A DNA stretch of 64,000 bases from Eublepharis macularius (taxonomy: Eukaryota; Chordata; Lepidosauria; Squamata; Eublepharidae). This document shows, piece after piece, positions 23,917-36,826 of this stretch. The notes below the pieces were generated by a model, which saw only the letters and a list, made by a program, of their open reading frames with translations, was not told the origin of the DNA and ran no database searches. The translations under genes and the position numbers were made by a program. The DNA lies in contig NC_072801.1 of assembly GCF_028583425.1 (NCBI RefSeq), positions 65,177,766 through 65,241,765 on the forward strand, in the 5' to 3' direction. Numbering within the stretch: the first letter of the stretch is position 1; each line of letters starts with the position of its first letter.

Positions 23917-24419
23917 TTTCTTGACTCTAACACAACACATTTGTTGCTGCCACAGCAGAGAAGGAATTATTTTAAAGCGTCAACATTTCAGCGTTTACAA
24001 TTGGCCTTCCACAGAAAGGTTCAAAATAGGCAACAATCTCCCTTTTAGTCTGTCATATTTTTTAGCTTTCTGCGTACCGTAAAACAATCCCTACATCTGA
24101 TGATATGGGTGTACACTTTTAGCACAATTTCTTGATAAAATAAATCACTGCTTCTTGACAGCTGTTAAATACTTATTAAGATTATAAGGATACAGAAGGC
24201 GGCAAGATTATAGCATAAACTATTAGCCAGGGAATTTACTGCTTCAAATCTAAGCTTAGCCATGAATGATGTGGGTGGCCTTAAATAAGACACTCTCTTC
24301 TCAGGGTTCTTTCTGCTTTTCTGCATGCACAGTTTCAAAAGAAGAATATAAACCTAACTCACAGGATTGTTGTTAGGGTTACTGAGATAATTTATATCTC
24401 ACATTATATCTTATATTCT

Positions 24420-25519
24420 GACATTCCGATGGGCAAACCGGAAGACTGTGGACTGGACCATAGGACAGTTCGGTGGATAGGGAACTGGTTAGAGGACCGC
24501 ACCCAAAGAGTGGTGGTCAACGGCGTTTCATCAGATTGGAAGGAGGTGTCCAGTGGGGTGCCGCAGGGCTCAGTTTTGGGCCCGGTACTTTTCAATATTT
24601 TTATCAATGATCTGGATGAAGGAGTGGAAGGGCTGCTCATTAAATTTGCTGATGATACCAAATTAGGAGGAGAAGCAAATACCCAAGAAGACAGAATTAA
24701 AATTCAACAAGAACTGAATACTCTGGAGAAGTGGGCAGCTGTGAATAGGATGCAATTCAACAAAAACAAGTGCACAGTATTACATCTGGGCCACAAAAAT
24801 GGGAAGCACAAATACTGGATGGGGGATACACTTCTGCGCAGTAGTATATGTGAAAGGGATCTTGGGGTAAGAGTGGACTGTAAACTGAATATGAGCAGTC
24901 AGTGTGATGCGGTGGAAAAAAAGGCTAATTCAATCTTGGGTTGTATCAAAGGGGCCATAGCGTCGAAATCGCAGGAGGTCATAGCCCCTCTCTATACTGC
25001 CTTGGTCAGGCCGCACCTGGAGTATTGTGTGCAATTCTGGAGGCCTCACTTCAAAAAGGATGTGGACAAAATCGAGAGGGTGCAGAGGAGAGTGACAAGA
25101 ATGATCAAGGGTCTGGAGACTGAGCCCTACGAGGAAAGGCTGAGGGCCTTGGGAATGTTTAGTTTGGAGAAGAGGAGGTTGAGGGGGGGACATGATCGCT
25201 CTCTTTAAATATTTGAAAGGCTGTCATTTGGAGGAGGGCAAGGGGCTGTTCCAGTTGGCAGCAGAGGGTAGGACCCGAAGCAATGGGCTTAAATTACATG
25301 CACAAAGGTACCGGCTGGATATTAGGAAGAACTTTTTCAGGGTCAGAGTAGTTCAAAAGTGGAATTAGCTGCCTAGGGAGGTGGTGAGCTCCCCATCACT
25401 GGCAGTTTTCAAGAAGAGGCTGGATGAATACTTGTCAGAGATGCTTTAGGCTGATCCTGCACTGGGCAGGGGGTTGGACTAGATGATCTGTATGGCCCTT
25501 TCCAACTCTATGATTCTAT
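24420..25519 (+). mobile_element. CR1 LINE, 5'-truncated, reverse transcriptase C-terminal half
   Basis: A 259-codon frame (24429-25208) carries the RT motifs SGVPQGSVLGPVLFN (about residues 42-56) and KFADDTKLG (FADD at 73-76), then RPHLEYCVQFW and the thumb region to EKRRLRGG. A slip in the G run near 25185 moves the rest (ALFKYLKGCHLEEG) to another frame, and a stop falls in KWN-LPREVV near 25365. The 3' end GGTTGGACTAGATGATCTGT and ATTCTAT repeat is the classic CR1 terminus. The first RT motifs and ORF1 are missing, so it cannot move itself. Confidence 0.93.
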
Positions 25520-27287
25520 ATGAACCTTTTAGAATAGAAGTGGAGAAAAGCACTGTATACGTGCTATTTACTTGCTACATTTAAGATACTTCACATTTTT
25601 GCTGCTACTAATAGTTGCAGCGTCTTTCAAATTACCAGTCTGACCAAGAGAGGTCACCAATCACCACTTTGCCTTGCTCCTCAAATCCCTTGGAGCAGCC
25701 AGGCTGGTGGATCTCTGGTCTGATTCAGTATAGGTATTTCCCTTCCAAAGGGCTATGAAGTCCCATGAAAAACAGCCCTCGGCTGAGTTCTCCCCTCTCC
25801 ATTTTAAAAAAATGTGGATCAGCAACTGTACAAAGCAGGCAGTTATTTAAAAGTAGGGCTCACAGTTATACTTTACTCAGATTAAGAAACAGATGGCTTA
25901 CATGTCGGTTATTATTTAACAAATGCAAGCTTCTAATATAAAGGGCACTTTAAAGCCATACTCTCATTTCCACAACCAGGCTTCAAAAACCATCACTGAA
26001 CTGGTAGGAACCGAAACGGAGAGACGGTATCTCTATGGAATTGGGGAGGCCTGGTCCCAGCACCAACTGACCTGCATGCTGGTGTTTTCAAAGATTTTCC
26101 ATCTACAGGAAACCTACATTGACTCACCTGCCAAGAAACCTCAGAGCACGGCAAAGGATTCTCAGGGTGGGGGAGGGAAATGCATTAGGGTGCAGAGTCC
26201 GTACAGGGCACTGGCCAAGCCTTACATAAACACGGCCTGCACTTCCGTTTCAGGGAATGGTCAGCAGTGCTGAACAATGGATCTTACCATTAAGATGCCT
26301 CCACTTGGAAAATGAGTGGATAAGGACCTCCAAGAGGTTCCCCCCACAACACCGTTTTGAAAACCAGTCCTCCTAACTCAGTGATTCTTAAGCAATAACA
26401 CCTATCCCTCTTGTGCAATGTGTTTAAATTACCAGGCTGAACAGACGATTGGGCATACTTGGACTCTCTAAATAGTAGTAGTTTAATTTTTACACAGTGC
26501 TAATCAATGCATTTTAGAGCTACATATGCAAAAGAATGACAGGTCTCTCCTGCCTTCGGGGAAATGAGTGGGGCCAAACCCCTCTTCTCAAGATCACCTC
26601 TCTCCACCATGACTCGTTTGAACGCCCTTTTCGAGGGAGCATTTATAGCAACTGCTTCATGGTGCCAAGAGTTGCAACACAATTGTCTCTTCCTTGCCAA
26701 GTCCAACTGTTTACATTCTCTTGTCTAGGTTACAGCAGGCTATAGGAAAAGGAAGAACACAGGGACATCTTGGGTGCCAGCCTCAGCCTCTCTCAGCACT
26801 GTATGCCTTAGGTCCTGCAGCCAGATATAACAGGACTCTTATATGCCAACTGCTGTCCTTCCCTTCTATTCCCTCGGTTTCATTTACTGGCCTCCTACTG
26901 TTTGCTCAAATTCACATCTCTCTTCTCTGTTATTGGGTCATGATTTTTTTAAATATTCCAAATCATCAATGTAGAAGGGGCTTTGCAGAGCAATTACAAA
27001 AACCCAGAGAGATCTTGCATCAAGAAACTTGCAATTTAAAATCTGAGAGAGGCAAGGGGACAGAATGCAGGTATCTGGTTCCCACCCCTTCCTCCCTGGT
27101 CCAAAGGATCTGCAGAGAGATTCCGGGACTCATAGCAACCTTTACCCTAATGGGCTTCACAGGGGATACAGGTTTTAGCTCACAGAACCCCCTAACATAT
27201 CAAACTCCCCCCATCCCATTACAACACAATGCTTTTTGTCTATGCCCTATTGTATGGAAGGAACCCAAAATTCTTATTTACAGCAGT

Positions 27288-27477
27288 TAGGGATGCCACT
27301 TCTAATTCCTGGAGATTTGGGGTTGGTGCCTGGCGAGGGTGTGGTTTGGGGAGGGAACTCAGCAGGTTATAATGCCACAGAGTCCATCCTCCAAAGCAAC
27401 CATTTCCTCCAGGGGAACTGATTTCTGACGTCTGGAGATCTGTTGTAATTCCAGAACTCCAGGAGGATGGCAACCTT
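27288..27477. mobile_element. hAT-like MITE (TAGGGTTGCCA family), diverged
   Basis: Begins TAGGGATGCCACTTCTAATT, ends GGAGGATGGCAACCTT, and shares the inner phrase CTCCAGGGGAACTGATTTCT with its relatives. Confidence 0.65.
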
Positions 27478-27649
27478 TCTTCCAAAGAATCCAGGAGTCC
27501 TGGATCCCAGCATCCCCTGCTCTGACTCCACCATACCCTTCCCTGGGTTACGAAGAGAACCCAAGAATCGTAGCTCCCTCTCCTCTAACCCACAGCTTCC
27601 CACCTAGATAATTTAGGGGGTCCTGCATTTCACCCATCGGCGCTCTCCA

Positions 27650-27985
27650 TCTCTGGCATAACATATGACTCAGAAGGAACTTTGTCCCCTCTTCCGGTGA
27701 GCGTAATGGTACGTCCCATAAAGGCCTCTTACCGCCAATGCCGAATACTGCAGCAGCTTCCACACTTGAGGACCGGACTGAACCAGCTGTCCTCTTCTAC
27801 GGGGGAAAGCAAAAGAGAGGGGCGAGGTGCCCATCAGCACGGAGTCAGGCAGCAATGCTACATGGGAAATGTAGTCCCACAATGGAGGTTGCCCAATCAT
27901 GAAGGGCATTCACAAAACTTCGAAGCCCAGAAAGCATCGCGCGAAGAAGTCACGAAGGGGAAAGTTATATGGGAAATGTAGTCTT
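27650..27985 (-). promoter_or_regulatory. BCKDK: probable BCKDK promoter with two ZNF143-type motifs
   Basis: A locally CpG-rich stretch. On the minus strand it has ACTACATTTCCCATGTAGC (27875-27857) and ACTACATTTCCCATATAAC (27982-27964), close to the ZNF143/SBS consensus ACTACAATTCCCAGCATGC. A CCAAT sits at 27892-27896. A strong donor, GCATTGGCG then GTAAGAGG, ends a likely first exon at 27733. Assignment to BCKDK is by orientation; no other gene start was found nearby. Confidence 0.55.
27733..27860 (-). other. BCKDK: inferred BCKDK untranslated first exon
   Basis: It ends at the donor at 27733 and would splice to 20034 or straight to 17542. The 5' end is a guess placed just downstream of the promoter motif. 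Confidence 0.4.
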
Positions 27986-30877
27986 CGGAGGAATGGAGGG
28001 CTTAAATTACTAAATGCTTTACTTTGAGGACAAGGATGTTGAAATCAGGGGTGAGATGTGATCGCTGCGATAGAAATAAACGCGGATCTAATGGCACTTT
28101 GAAGATTTTTTTTTTAATTCCGGCATAAACAGTGAAATCTTATGAGGAATTCTGCACCATGCGGTCATTTTTATGAAAAAAAATCAGCAGTCAGGGGTCC
28201 ATGAAATGCGGGATGGTCGGTCTGAAATGTAATTATGCAAAAGTAAAACCCGTTTAAGAAAATACAGAGCCTATTCAACAGTTTTGCTAAAGGAGTTAAT
28301 GACTGGCGATTTAATTTTTAACTTCTTTATATTTTGTCTTTCTAGCTGCTATTCAAGTTGGATTACACAATTCAGAACAATGCAGTAAGAACGTTATAAT
28401 ACACGTCTGAGTAAGAAATTCCAAAATTTTGTTCAAGGTAGCATAAAACCTCTCAATGAACTCCAATCCAGTTGTTTCACATTGGGATCTCCCTTCTTTC
28501 GTTTGAACATTGCTGCACTGACTGGGGAAATACAGGAAGCAAAAAAGAGCAGGTCTACTCAAAGGTAACACCCATTTTACTCGATAGGGCTTATGCCCAG
28601 GAAAGTGCTCTTAGGATTGTAGCCACAGTTTAGTAGAGTTTCATAACTGGGACCAAGCAAAAGAGCAGCACTAAAGCAGGATATTGCATAGGCAGTGTTG
28701 TTTCTGGATGGAAGGAACTGTACATTTTGTTTTGAGACCCAGTTTCATTTCCATGTTAGAAAAGCATGTATGTCATAACAATGCACTAATAGTGAAGCAA
28801 GGCTGGGACTTTTTAATGTCTCGGGTATATGCTACAGGAGAATCTTGCCACGTGCCCACGCTGGTCCCAACATGTCTGAAGGAGTCCTCTGAGAGGAAAC
28901 AAAGCCCTAGCACATTATTTGTACAAGCCTATACAAATAACTGAATTGCCTATAACCTTTTATCACTTTTATTACCCATAACCTTTTATCTCTGCGACCA
29001 GAAACTTATTTTACAAAGGAAACTTCCTCTCCCCTGCCCCCATTCTACCGTGTCCTGATTTAGCCTCTTGACATTCTGATCCATGCAGGGCAAGCACGTG
29101 ACAGTGCAATTCTAGCAGTTACACCCTTCAAAATGCAATTAAATCAATGGGCTTAAAAAGGTGTAACTCTCTTTAGGACTGTACTATTGCAGCCACAACA
29201 CCGAAGAGCCTCAGAGTTCCTTTAAGAGGAATTTATTGCGGCATAAGTTTTGGTGAGGCAGAGTCCACTTCATCAGATGTATGAAGTGTTGCATTCACTT
29301 GGTGGGGAGACAGAGGTATACTCAAAGCTACAAGGAGCACCTAAGCCCTTTGATTTCAATGGGGTAAGGCACACTTTATAATCAGATCCTATGCAGAATT
29401 AGGTGCACCTAAGCTCATTGAAATTAAAACATTTACGCAGGCATGCCTAACCCTGCATAGGATAAGGTTGTAAGAAAAGATGTTCAGCCATTGGTTCTCT
29501 GAACTATCCAAGAAACTAGGGCCCGGCAGGATTTGCTATCTTTTTGCCAGGCCTGTAATACAGAGATGTTCCACCAGACATATGGTTGAGGTTAGGCCAG
29601 GCCTCTGCTGGCCTTGTAGGAGGTGAACGATTTAAACCTCCCTATCAGTTCTGTCCACCGCCCTGTTTTTAATTAGCTAAGCAGTGATGCTGCCATCTGG
29701 GAAATTTATTTAATTTTTGTATTATAATTGACTGAGATTTTATGCTTTTAACGATATTTATAATGTTTTTAATGATTGTATGTAATTATATTACTGTGTT
29801 TTTAAATGATGTGATCCACTCTGAGCCCACTCACGGGGAGGGCAGAATAGAAATCCAATAAAATAAGTAAGTGCTAGAGCTGCACACTGCAGAAAGTTTT
29901 CATTGCAAGTACTTACTCTCTAGAACAGAATAGCAGAGTTTGGAAGTTTTGGAAGCAACTTCTCTTCATATTTCTTTTTTAATGGGCATAAAATCATCAT
30001 CGGAGAGACGGTAAAACAAGACCGAGCAGTTTATTGGCAAGAAAGCAGGGCCTTTCCTGGCTTCTAGCCAGGCAAACACAACCGAACAAACTCAGAAGGT
30101 GAAACTGGACAAAAGCAATTCCTTTGCTTTTGGACCAGAATTCACACACACACATCAACAAGAACATCTACGAGTCAGCAGTTGTTCTGTTCTCAACTGA
30201 ATCCTCCCATGATATAACACCTAATATTTGTCAGATAGTGATCGCAGCAAAACAGAAAGAAGTCCTGCGGTACCATGAAGGCAAGCAGACTGCTAGATTA
30301 CAACAGTCAATGTGACGAAAGGAGCTTTGACTCTTGAAAGCTCACACCCAGAAAATCTAATTGGTGGCTAAGGTGCTACTTGGACCCAGGCAGTAAATGT
30401 GTTAGTCCTAAAATGTCATTTAAGATTTCCTCATTTCAAGGAGCAAGAGATGTCTCTCTCTGGCACCATGGAATACCATTGTGCTCTCAACCCATGTTTG
30501 TGAGCCAGGAAAAAGCTGGCTCCACTGCTGTGATCTAAGGAAAGTGGATACGTGCATCTCCCAGAGAGGAAGATTACAATGCAAGAGATAAATCCCTTAA
30601 TTTGGCCACCTGACCTCTTTCTGCAATCATACTTTTCCCCCCTAATGTGTCCCAAAGAGGCAATTTGAACAGGGACCCCCATCTCAAAAGATACAGAGTA
30701 TCAAAATTAAAGCGATAGATGACAGCTTCTGCTATTTTCAGGTCATTTCAGGTTTAATATTTATTTATTATAGATATTGCTACCCTGGTTTTCTTCCCAA
30801 TGGGGACCCAAGGTAGCTTGCACTGTTCTCCTTCTTCCATTTTATCATCACAACACCCTGCGAGGTATGGTGAAGGC

Positions 30878-31045
30878 TAGGGCTGCCAACTCCAGGTTAG
30901 GAAATTCCTGGAGACTTTGCAGGTGGAACCTGGGGAGGCTGGATATAATGCAATTGAATCCACATTCCAAGGCAGCCATTTTCTCCAGAGGAACTGATCT
31001 CTGTAATTCTGGGAGTTCTCCAGCCACCACATGGCGGTTAGCTGC
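30878..31045. mobile_element. hAT-like MITE (TAGGGTTGCCA family), right end lost
   Basis: Begins TAGGGCTGCCAACTCCAGG and keeps the family middle CAGCCATTTTCTCCAGAGG. It runs into sequence next to a 5S SINE. Confidence 0.65.
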
Positions 31046-31054
31046 TTTAGTGAG

Positions 31055-31190
31055 AGTGACTGGCTTAAGGTCACCCAATGAGCTTCTATGGCAGCAGGAA
31101 CAACCCGTCTTTCTTGATGGTCTCCCAACTAAGTACTTGAGGGCTGACCCTGCTTAGCTTCCGAGCTCTGACAAGATCAGGCTATAGGGC
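31055..31190 (-). mobile_element. 5S rRNA-derived SINE, partial
   Basis: The minus strand has AGCTAAGCAGGGTCAGCCCT and GTACTTAGTTGGGAGACCAT, the 5S-like head. The tail is missing or merged with the neighbouring MITE. Confidence 0.75.
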
Positions 31191-32540
31191 TCCTCGCCTT
31201 ATATTTATTATTCCTCATAAAACATGCCTCTTGCTTTTGCTTTTGGGCAGTCAATGCTGGTGGCTCCACAGCGGCCCCAGTTGTTTCTCTGCAGGCAGAA
31301 CACGTCATCTGAAAAGGAACATGAAATAACGCTGCTTGTCCCCCTACAAGCGCACATTTTCCCCATCCAGAAATTAACTGTAACTTACAAAACGGCCCTG
31401 CTTCAGATTTTACTTTCTCCAACAATGATAGGAACAACCATGCAAAGAGAGTGTGTGTAAAAATAAAACTACTGAGGTGTTTTAGGTGCCTTGCTCTTTC
31501 TAGGGATGTTTTAGCAAGGAAACATCAAAACTTATCACAAACATGTTGCCTTGGGTTACCTAGGCAACCCAAAATGGCTGCCGCAGTTTCATTTTGAAAT
31601 CTGAGCTAAATTCCTGAGGGGTTAAGAGTGGGCCGGCAAGATAGGAGGAAGGGGAGGGTGGAAGCAAAGCCAGAGTGGAGGAATGGAAGAAAGAAAAATG
31701 GAACGAAGGCAAGAGGGAGATGGGCTGGGGGGGGAAGGAAGCAGGGAAAGGGGAGAAGATGAAGGAGCTGCCACAGGGGGAAGAATCAGTAAGGAGATGA
31801 GATTACTTCCTCATGAAATAGGCTATGCTAAGAATGTGCAACCAGCAAGGTCACCCAGCAAGCTTCCATGGCAGACCGGGGATCCTAATTTGACACTCTA
31901 ACCCCTACATCACAGTGGCTCTCACATATTTATTTATAAATATTAAAAATGTAAACTTATTGAGCATAATTGATCTGAGATTCCTGAGTTTCATATTGAG
32001 GAGGAGGAAAGGAACGTAGAATTTCTTTGCAAGTAGATCCTGAAAAGTACAGTAAGTTTAGAGGTGCTTTCTGCTTCAAGAACCATTGACTGAGACTGAA
32101 AACCTGTGAGCTAATTTTTGTACAGCACCAAGTAGTTTTAGGAGTTCTAATAATAATTTCACAATTGATAATTCGCTACACTTTAATTGTACCCTAAGTC
32201 TGGCATGTAGAATAGCCTTGCTGCCTCAAACAGGCAGCTTCACCGTACCTAAAACACACTTCAGAAATTTCTATGGAAGTTCTTGTTGATGATGAAGAAA
32301 TGAACCTTGAAGCAGGCCTGAAGAGAAATCTGAATATTGAACTTCATTTATTTATATAGCGCTATCAATGTGCATGGTACTTTACAGAGCACGAGAGGTC
32401 TGTTCCCCAAGGAACTTACAATTTTAAAATTTATTATTTCCGCTTTACTTTATACTGTGTGCCTGCCCACCAACCCACTTATGCCCGCTTGCATATCTAT
32501 CACCCCAATTAAAAACAATTCAACAACTTAACACATGAAG

Positions 32541-32546
32541 TTTATT
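32541..32546 (-). terminator. VKORC1: VKORC1 polyadenylation signal
   Basis: AATAAA on the minus strand, about 390 bases past the VKORC1 stop. It gives a 3' UTR of usual size. Confidence 0.65.
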
Positions 32547-32936
32547 AGCAATAAACTACATTTGTACAATCTGTGTTGTATAAAAATGACTTAAAAGGAA
32601 GAAAGAAATGGCTAAGAAAATAGTTATTAAAAATGTTTGTCTTAAAAAAAAAAAAGGAAAAGACCAACCAAAGGTGACATCCATTTTAATTCCATAATGC
32701 AGACTGGGCTGCATGGATCTAATCTGATTGGCACCAGAAGGATCAATACTGAGTCGCTGATCTGGGTCAATACTGAGTCGTTGATCTGGAGGGCAAATGG
32801 GGGATTTCCAAGCAGGAAGAAGCATGCTAGTGTTATACAAAACAGATGGTGGTTATAAAAAAATTGCAGGAGTAAGTGAGGTCCATGTGCAGTTGTACCC
32901 TCAAGAGTATTACCAACAGTCTGAGGGGACATCACC

Positions 32937-35900
32937 TTACTGACGTTTGGCTTTGGGTGCGTGGTTCTGCCAGGCTTCGTTGAGATAGCCAAGCCGCTTG
33001 TAGTTGAGGAACAACAGGGCAAAGTTGAGGAGGTAAGTGCTAACACAAACCACACAGAAGTCATGAAGCACAAAGAAGAGGATGTAGGCCAGGTAGAGTG
33101 AGCCAGCGATGGAGACGAGGGAGGAACCCAATAGAGCAATGGCTGCCAAGCCACTGTTGAAGAAGCCTGTGAGGAACAAGGAGGCTGGTGTTACCAGGTG
33201 TTCACTACAACCACAGAAGGAATGACAGCCAAGAATTAGAGACAGAAGCAAATGCCTCTCTCGTTCCAACCCTCCCACTAAAGATTTCCACTTCCCTGAA
33301 GAGGAAAGTCTGCACCCTTGAGTCTTCTGTGTTCCCACAACTACTTGATGAATCCACTAGATCATAACAGGCCAACAAGAGAGCTTTTCACCCCAGAGGA
33401 ATACCTAGGAGCTAGTGTTACGTTGGCCGTCACGCTGGATAAGACATGTGTGAATGTTTTTGTTCTCACGCACATATGGATTGCTCACCTAGAAGGATTT
33501 GGAGGGTGTAAAAGGCAATCCCAAAGATACTGTTAGGTTGATTGAACAGACTGCGGGGCCCCAAGAGGCCTGCCACCAAGCCAAAGCCACGACCCCACCT
33601 GCAACAAAGAAAAATTGAAGAAAATGGAGTATTGGAAAAATGACTGCAGCAATAAGAACTCTTAGTGCTTATATAAAAAGGAGTTTTGAGGGGCTTTAAA
33701 GACAGGTTTATTGAAGCATACACGTTACATCTTTAAGGTGTCTCAAGATTGCTTTTTGGTTTGCTCCAACCAATGGGAGGCCATTTGAGCATTTACCAAA
33801 AGGTCTGTAAAAGTTTTAGAAGCACCTCCTGCTCTTTATCTCCACGTTACATATTAAAGGCTGGAGAGTTGCCTAATTCCACCCGCGTGGACACACAGCT
33901 CAGTGGGTGTGTAGACCAGAGTTGTGCAACCCCTTCTCAGTCGCAGGGTCAGCCACCTGCAGGTCTATCCATTTCTGGTGTTTGCAAAAACCCTGCCTGC
34001 TTCTGCCAGCTACTTACCCTTCCTCGCTTCTTATTTTGTCCCAGAAAGCCAAAAGGATACAAAATGCAGGACTTTCAAGTGGGGCTCAGATATACCGGCC
34101 TTGATCTGGATGGTCCAGGCCGGCCTGCTCTTGTCAGATCTTGGAAGCTAAACAGGATAACCTTGGTCAGTACTTGGATGGGAGATCACTAAGGAAGTCC
34201 AGGGTTACTACGCAGCAATAGGCAATGGCAAACCACCTCTGAACATCTCACACCTTAAAAACTCTATGGGGTCACCAGCAGTCAGCTGTAACTCTACTCA
34301 CATGCACACTGGAGTATTGAAATCAGCATAAGGGAAAGAATGCCGAGTTTGAATCAGGGAGATCTAGTTCCAATCCCTGCTCAGCCATGAAACTCCCTGG
34401 TGACCTTGTATATGTCACTGTTTCTCAGCATAACCTACCCACTAGGGCTACTGGAAGGATAAAAGGGGGGGAAACCCACAACATGATGCCTTTACCCCTG
34501 AAATCTGGGATCATTTGGGAATCCTGACATGGAAGGCTATGGAGTGAAGAGCATGCAGACAGTAAATAAAACGGAGGAGGCGCAATCCAGAGAGCAGTGT
34601 AGTATATGAAAGTTAAGTGTTTTTATTGAAATATGTTTTTATTGAAATATACATAGTTTATTTTTAAAGTTTTTAATGTTTAAATATAATGTTCACTGCC
34701 TTGGGGACCCTGTTTGGGGAGAAAGGCAGCAGAGAAATGTTTTAATTTTTTTAAAAAATGTTAATTAAAGTGCTATGGAATTAAAGTGTCACTAAAGCCC
34801 ACCTCCCACTGAAGTAGATGTTCCTATGTTAGAGCTATACAGCTTCAGACTGCAGATAGGGGCTCATATGATTGAATGCTCCTCTATACAGAAATATTCC
34901 TTGCACAAAGAAAGCTAGCAAGTTAAGAGAAAAGGGGAGTGATCTAGCTATTCTGTCTTTTACTGTGGCCTGCCAGAAACCCCGGGAAAGCTCACACCGT
35001 ACGAATGTGACAGTCTTGTTGTTTCTCCTGACGACTGGGATTCAGAGGTAGACTACCTCAATACATGGAAGTTCTACTGAACTATCATGCTTAACAGCTA
35101 TTGGACAGGGTCCATGAATGTTGTTTAATTTTTTAAAGCCATACCAGCTAACGGTCTCCATCATTTCACTTAGACCGCACATTCCTAGTATTTTAACATA
35201 GTTTTTCTGGGTCTATATTTATAAACTCAGAACTGAAAATTAAACTCTGCTTCAAGCCATGAGCTACAAACTGAGAGCCTCTCTACATGAGACATCTAAC
35301 ATACAAAGAACACATTCCAGGAGATGGAATGGTAGCCGGGAAAGGTACTTTAAAAAGACAGAGCTGGCAGCAGGGCAAAGGCTTTGCTATACACTGGAGC
35401 TGTGTGAAGGGGCTGTGAAATGCCAGAAAGGAAACTTCAATCCATTATAACCTTTCCACGTCCAAGCCTGGCTCTGGAAGGCAGCTCCAGCCCTTCCATT
35501 CCTCGCTGCCCTCTGGTTGCAATTCCATAGAGTTTTAGACTGGATAGGTGAAATTGATGGAGCCTTCCTGAGGTGAAGACGAAATTAACAAATCCTCTGA
35601 GGAGCAATCTGGGCCAGCTCTGTCTTTTTAAACTAGGTATGCTTCCTGGCTAACATTGCATCTCCCTACACTTGACAAACATGCTCCAAGGCATCTCACG
35701 CAGAGAGACTCTAGGCGGGAATGATGCAAGAGAGATTAAAGTGGCTGCGCTGTGTGTACACTTGGAGGTGGAAAGTGCTATCAAGTCATAGCTGACTTAT
35801 GGCAACCCCTCCTGGGTTTCCCAAGACAAGAGACTAACAGAGGTGGGGTGCCATGGCCTGCCTCTGCATAGCAACTCTGGTCTACTTGGGAGGTCTCCCA

Positions 35901-36657
35901 TCCAATTACTAACCAAGGCTGACCCTGCTTAGCTTCCACAAGATTGGGGATGTCTGGACTATCCAGGTGTGTGGACACTTTTTGGATAGATCAAGATGGG
36001 TAGCCATGTTACTCCGTTTGTAGCAGTAGAAAAGAGCAAGAGTCCAGTAGCACCTATAAGATTAACAAAATTTGTGGTAGGGTATGAGCTTTCGTGAGTT
36101 ACAGCTCTCTTCTTACAGATAGTAAAAAAAAAAACCCACTGAATAAAATAGGACTAGCTTCCGGCTGTACTCTAGGGCTGCAATTTGATTCATACTTACT
36201 AGAGGGAGCCAGTCCCCTAAAACCAAACTGCACTGCACATCTAAACGCTCTTACTAGGAAGTAAATCCCACTGAAGAGTCGCCGAGGCATATTTAGGATT
36301 GCTTTACATTACACGTTTGCTTCCCATTGCATGCATATCCATGAACAGAAAAACTTCCAAGTAACCAAGCAAGGGGTCAGGCGAGATAATGTCCCCCAGA
36401 TCTTTTCCAGGGTGCAACCAGAGTAGGCTCGCTAGACATCGAGGAGAGGGGAAGGCGACAGCAATGGGCTGGGATGCACCCACCCACCTGGAAGTGAAGA
36501 CCCGGGAGCAGCTGATGGAGGAGCTGATGTCGCACATGGCCTGGTAGGTGGCGTCCCGCTCCTTGGAGGTCTCCACGTGGAAGGCGTAAACAGACAGCGC
36601 CAGCCCCAAGGCGCAGAACAGCAGCCGAGCCCCGCGCTCCCACCCGGGCACGGCCAT
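32937..36657 (-). CDS. VKORC1: vitamin K epoxide reductase complex subunit 1, three coding exons
   Basis: This ER membrane enzyme reduces vitamin K epoxide and quinone for gamma-carboxylation of clotting and other proteins. Exons: 36657-36488, 33598-33489, 33166-32937; phases match and give 169 residues. Seen: a membrane segment at about 9-26; loop cysteines in [10 protein letters not shown] (residues 42 and 50); [10 protein letters not shown] across the first junction; NQPNSIFG in exon 2; the active-site CVVC (131-134) in the last membrane segments; and the tail [12 protein letters not shown]. The paralogue VKORC1L1 shares the NYKRL-YLNEAW stretch, but ISCSRVF, the KAKRQ end and the BCKDK neighbour favour VKORC1. 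The human TYA motif after the active site reads TYL here. The intron-1 region holds several SINEs. Confidence 0.96.
34095..34300 (+). mobile_element. 5S rRNA-derived SINE
   Basis: Has GATCTTGGAAGCTAAACAGG and GTCAGTACTTGGATGGGAGA like 5S rRNA, then the SINE body AGGCAATGGCAAACCACCTC. It lies in VKORC1 intron 1. Confidence 0.88.
35275..35716. mobile_element. MITE with long inverted ends
   Basis: The two ends share inverted stretches including AAAAAGACAGAGCTGG and GGAGATGCAATGTTAGC. A relative in opposite orientation lies at about 56286-56703. No clear target duplication, so the family is open. Confidence 0.6.
35768..35968 (-). mobile_element. 5S rRNA-derived SINE
   Basis: The minus strand has GCTAAGCAGGGTCAGCCTTG and GTAATTGGATGGGAGACCTC (5S-like), then tail GCCATAAGTCAGCTATGACT. 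It lies in VKORC1 intron 1. Confidence 0.88.
35988..36115 (-). mobile_element. member of the AGTCCAGTAGCACC repeat family
   Basis: Contains AGAGTCCAGTAGCACCTATA, AGATTAACAAAATTTGTGGT and a GTAGCAGTAGAAAAGAGCAA head. Same subfamily as 9541-9650. Confidence 0.75.
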
Positions 36658-36803
36658 CCTGCTCGCAAGGAAGCCACAGCCACCGACCGCCTTGGACCTT
36701 GCTTTCACCTGGCCTGGGACACTAGGCCGTCCCTCATTGCACGTCGCGGCTGCCAATCAGGCACGAAAGCCACTTAGGGCACAGTGGGTGGGGGGGGAAA
36801 GAG

Positions 36804-36826
36804 CAGAGCATGCTGGGGGTTGTAGT
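36804..36826 (-). promoter_or_regulatory. VKORC1: ZNF143/THAP11-type motif in the VKORC1 promoter
   Basis: The minus strand reads ACTACAACCCCCAGCATGCT, almost the full SBS consensus, about 150 bases upstream of the VKORC1 ATG. The surrounding 36480-36830 is CpG-rich. This motif class is common in housekeeping promoters. Confidence 0.75.

Larger units (their letters stand above)
27985..32530. other. intergenic region between BCKDK and VKORC1
   Basis: No exons recognised. It holds weak members of the AGTCCAGTAGCACC family (about 29185-29290 and 30315-30390), an L2-like tail (29690-29880), a truncated TAGGGTTGCCA MITE (30878-31045), a 5S SINE piece (31055-31190) and an L2-like segment at 32335-32430. 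Confidence 0.6.
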
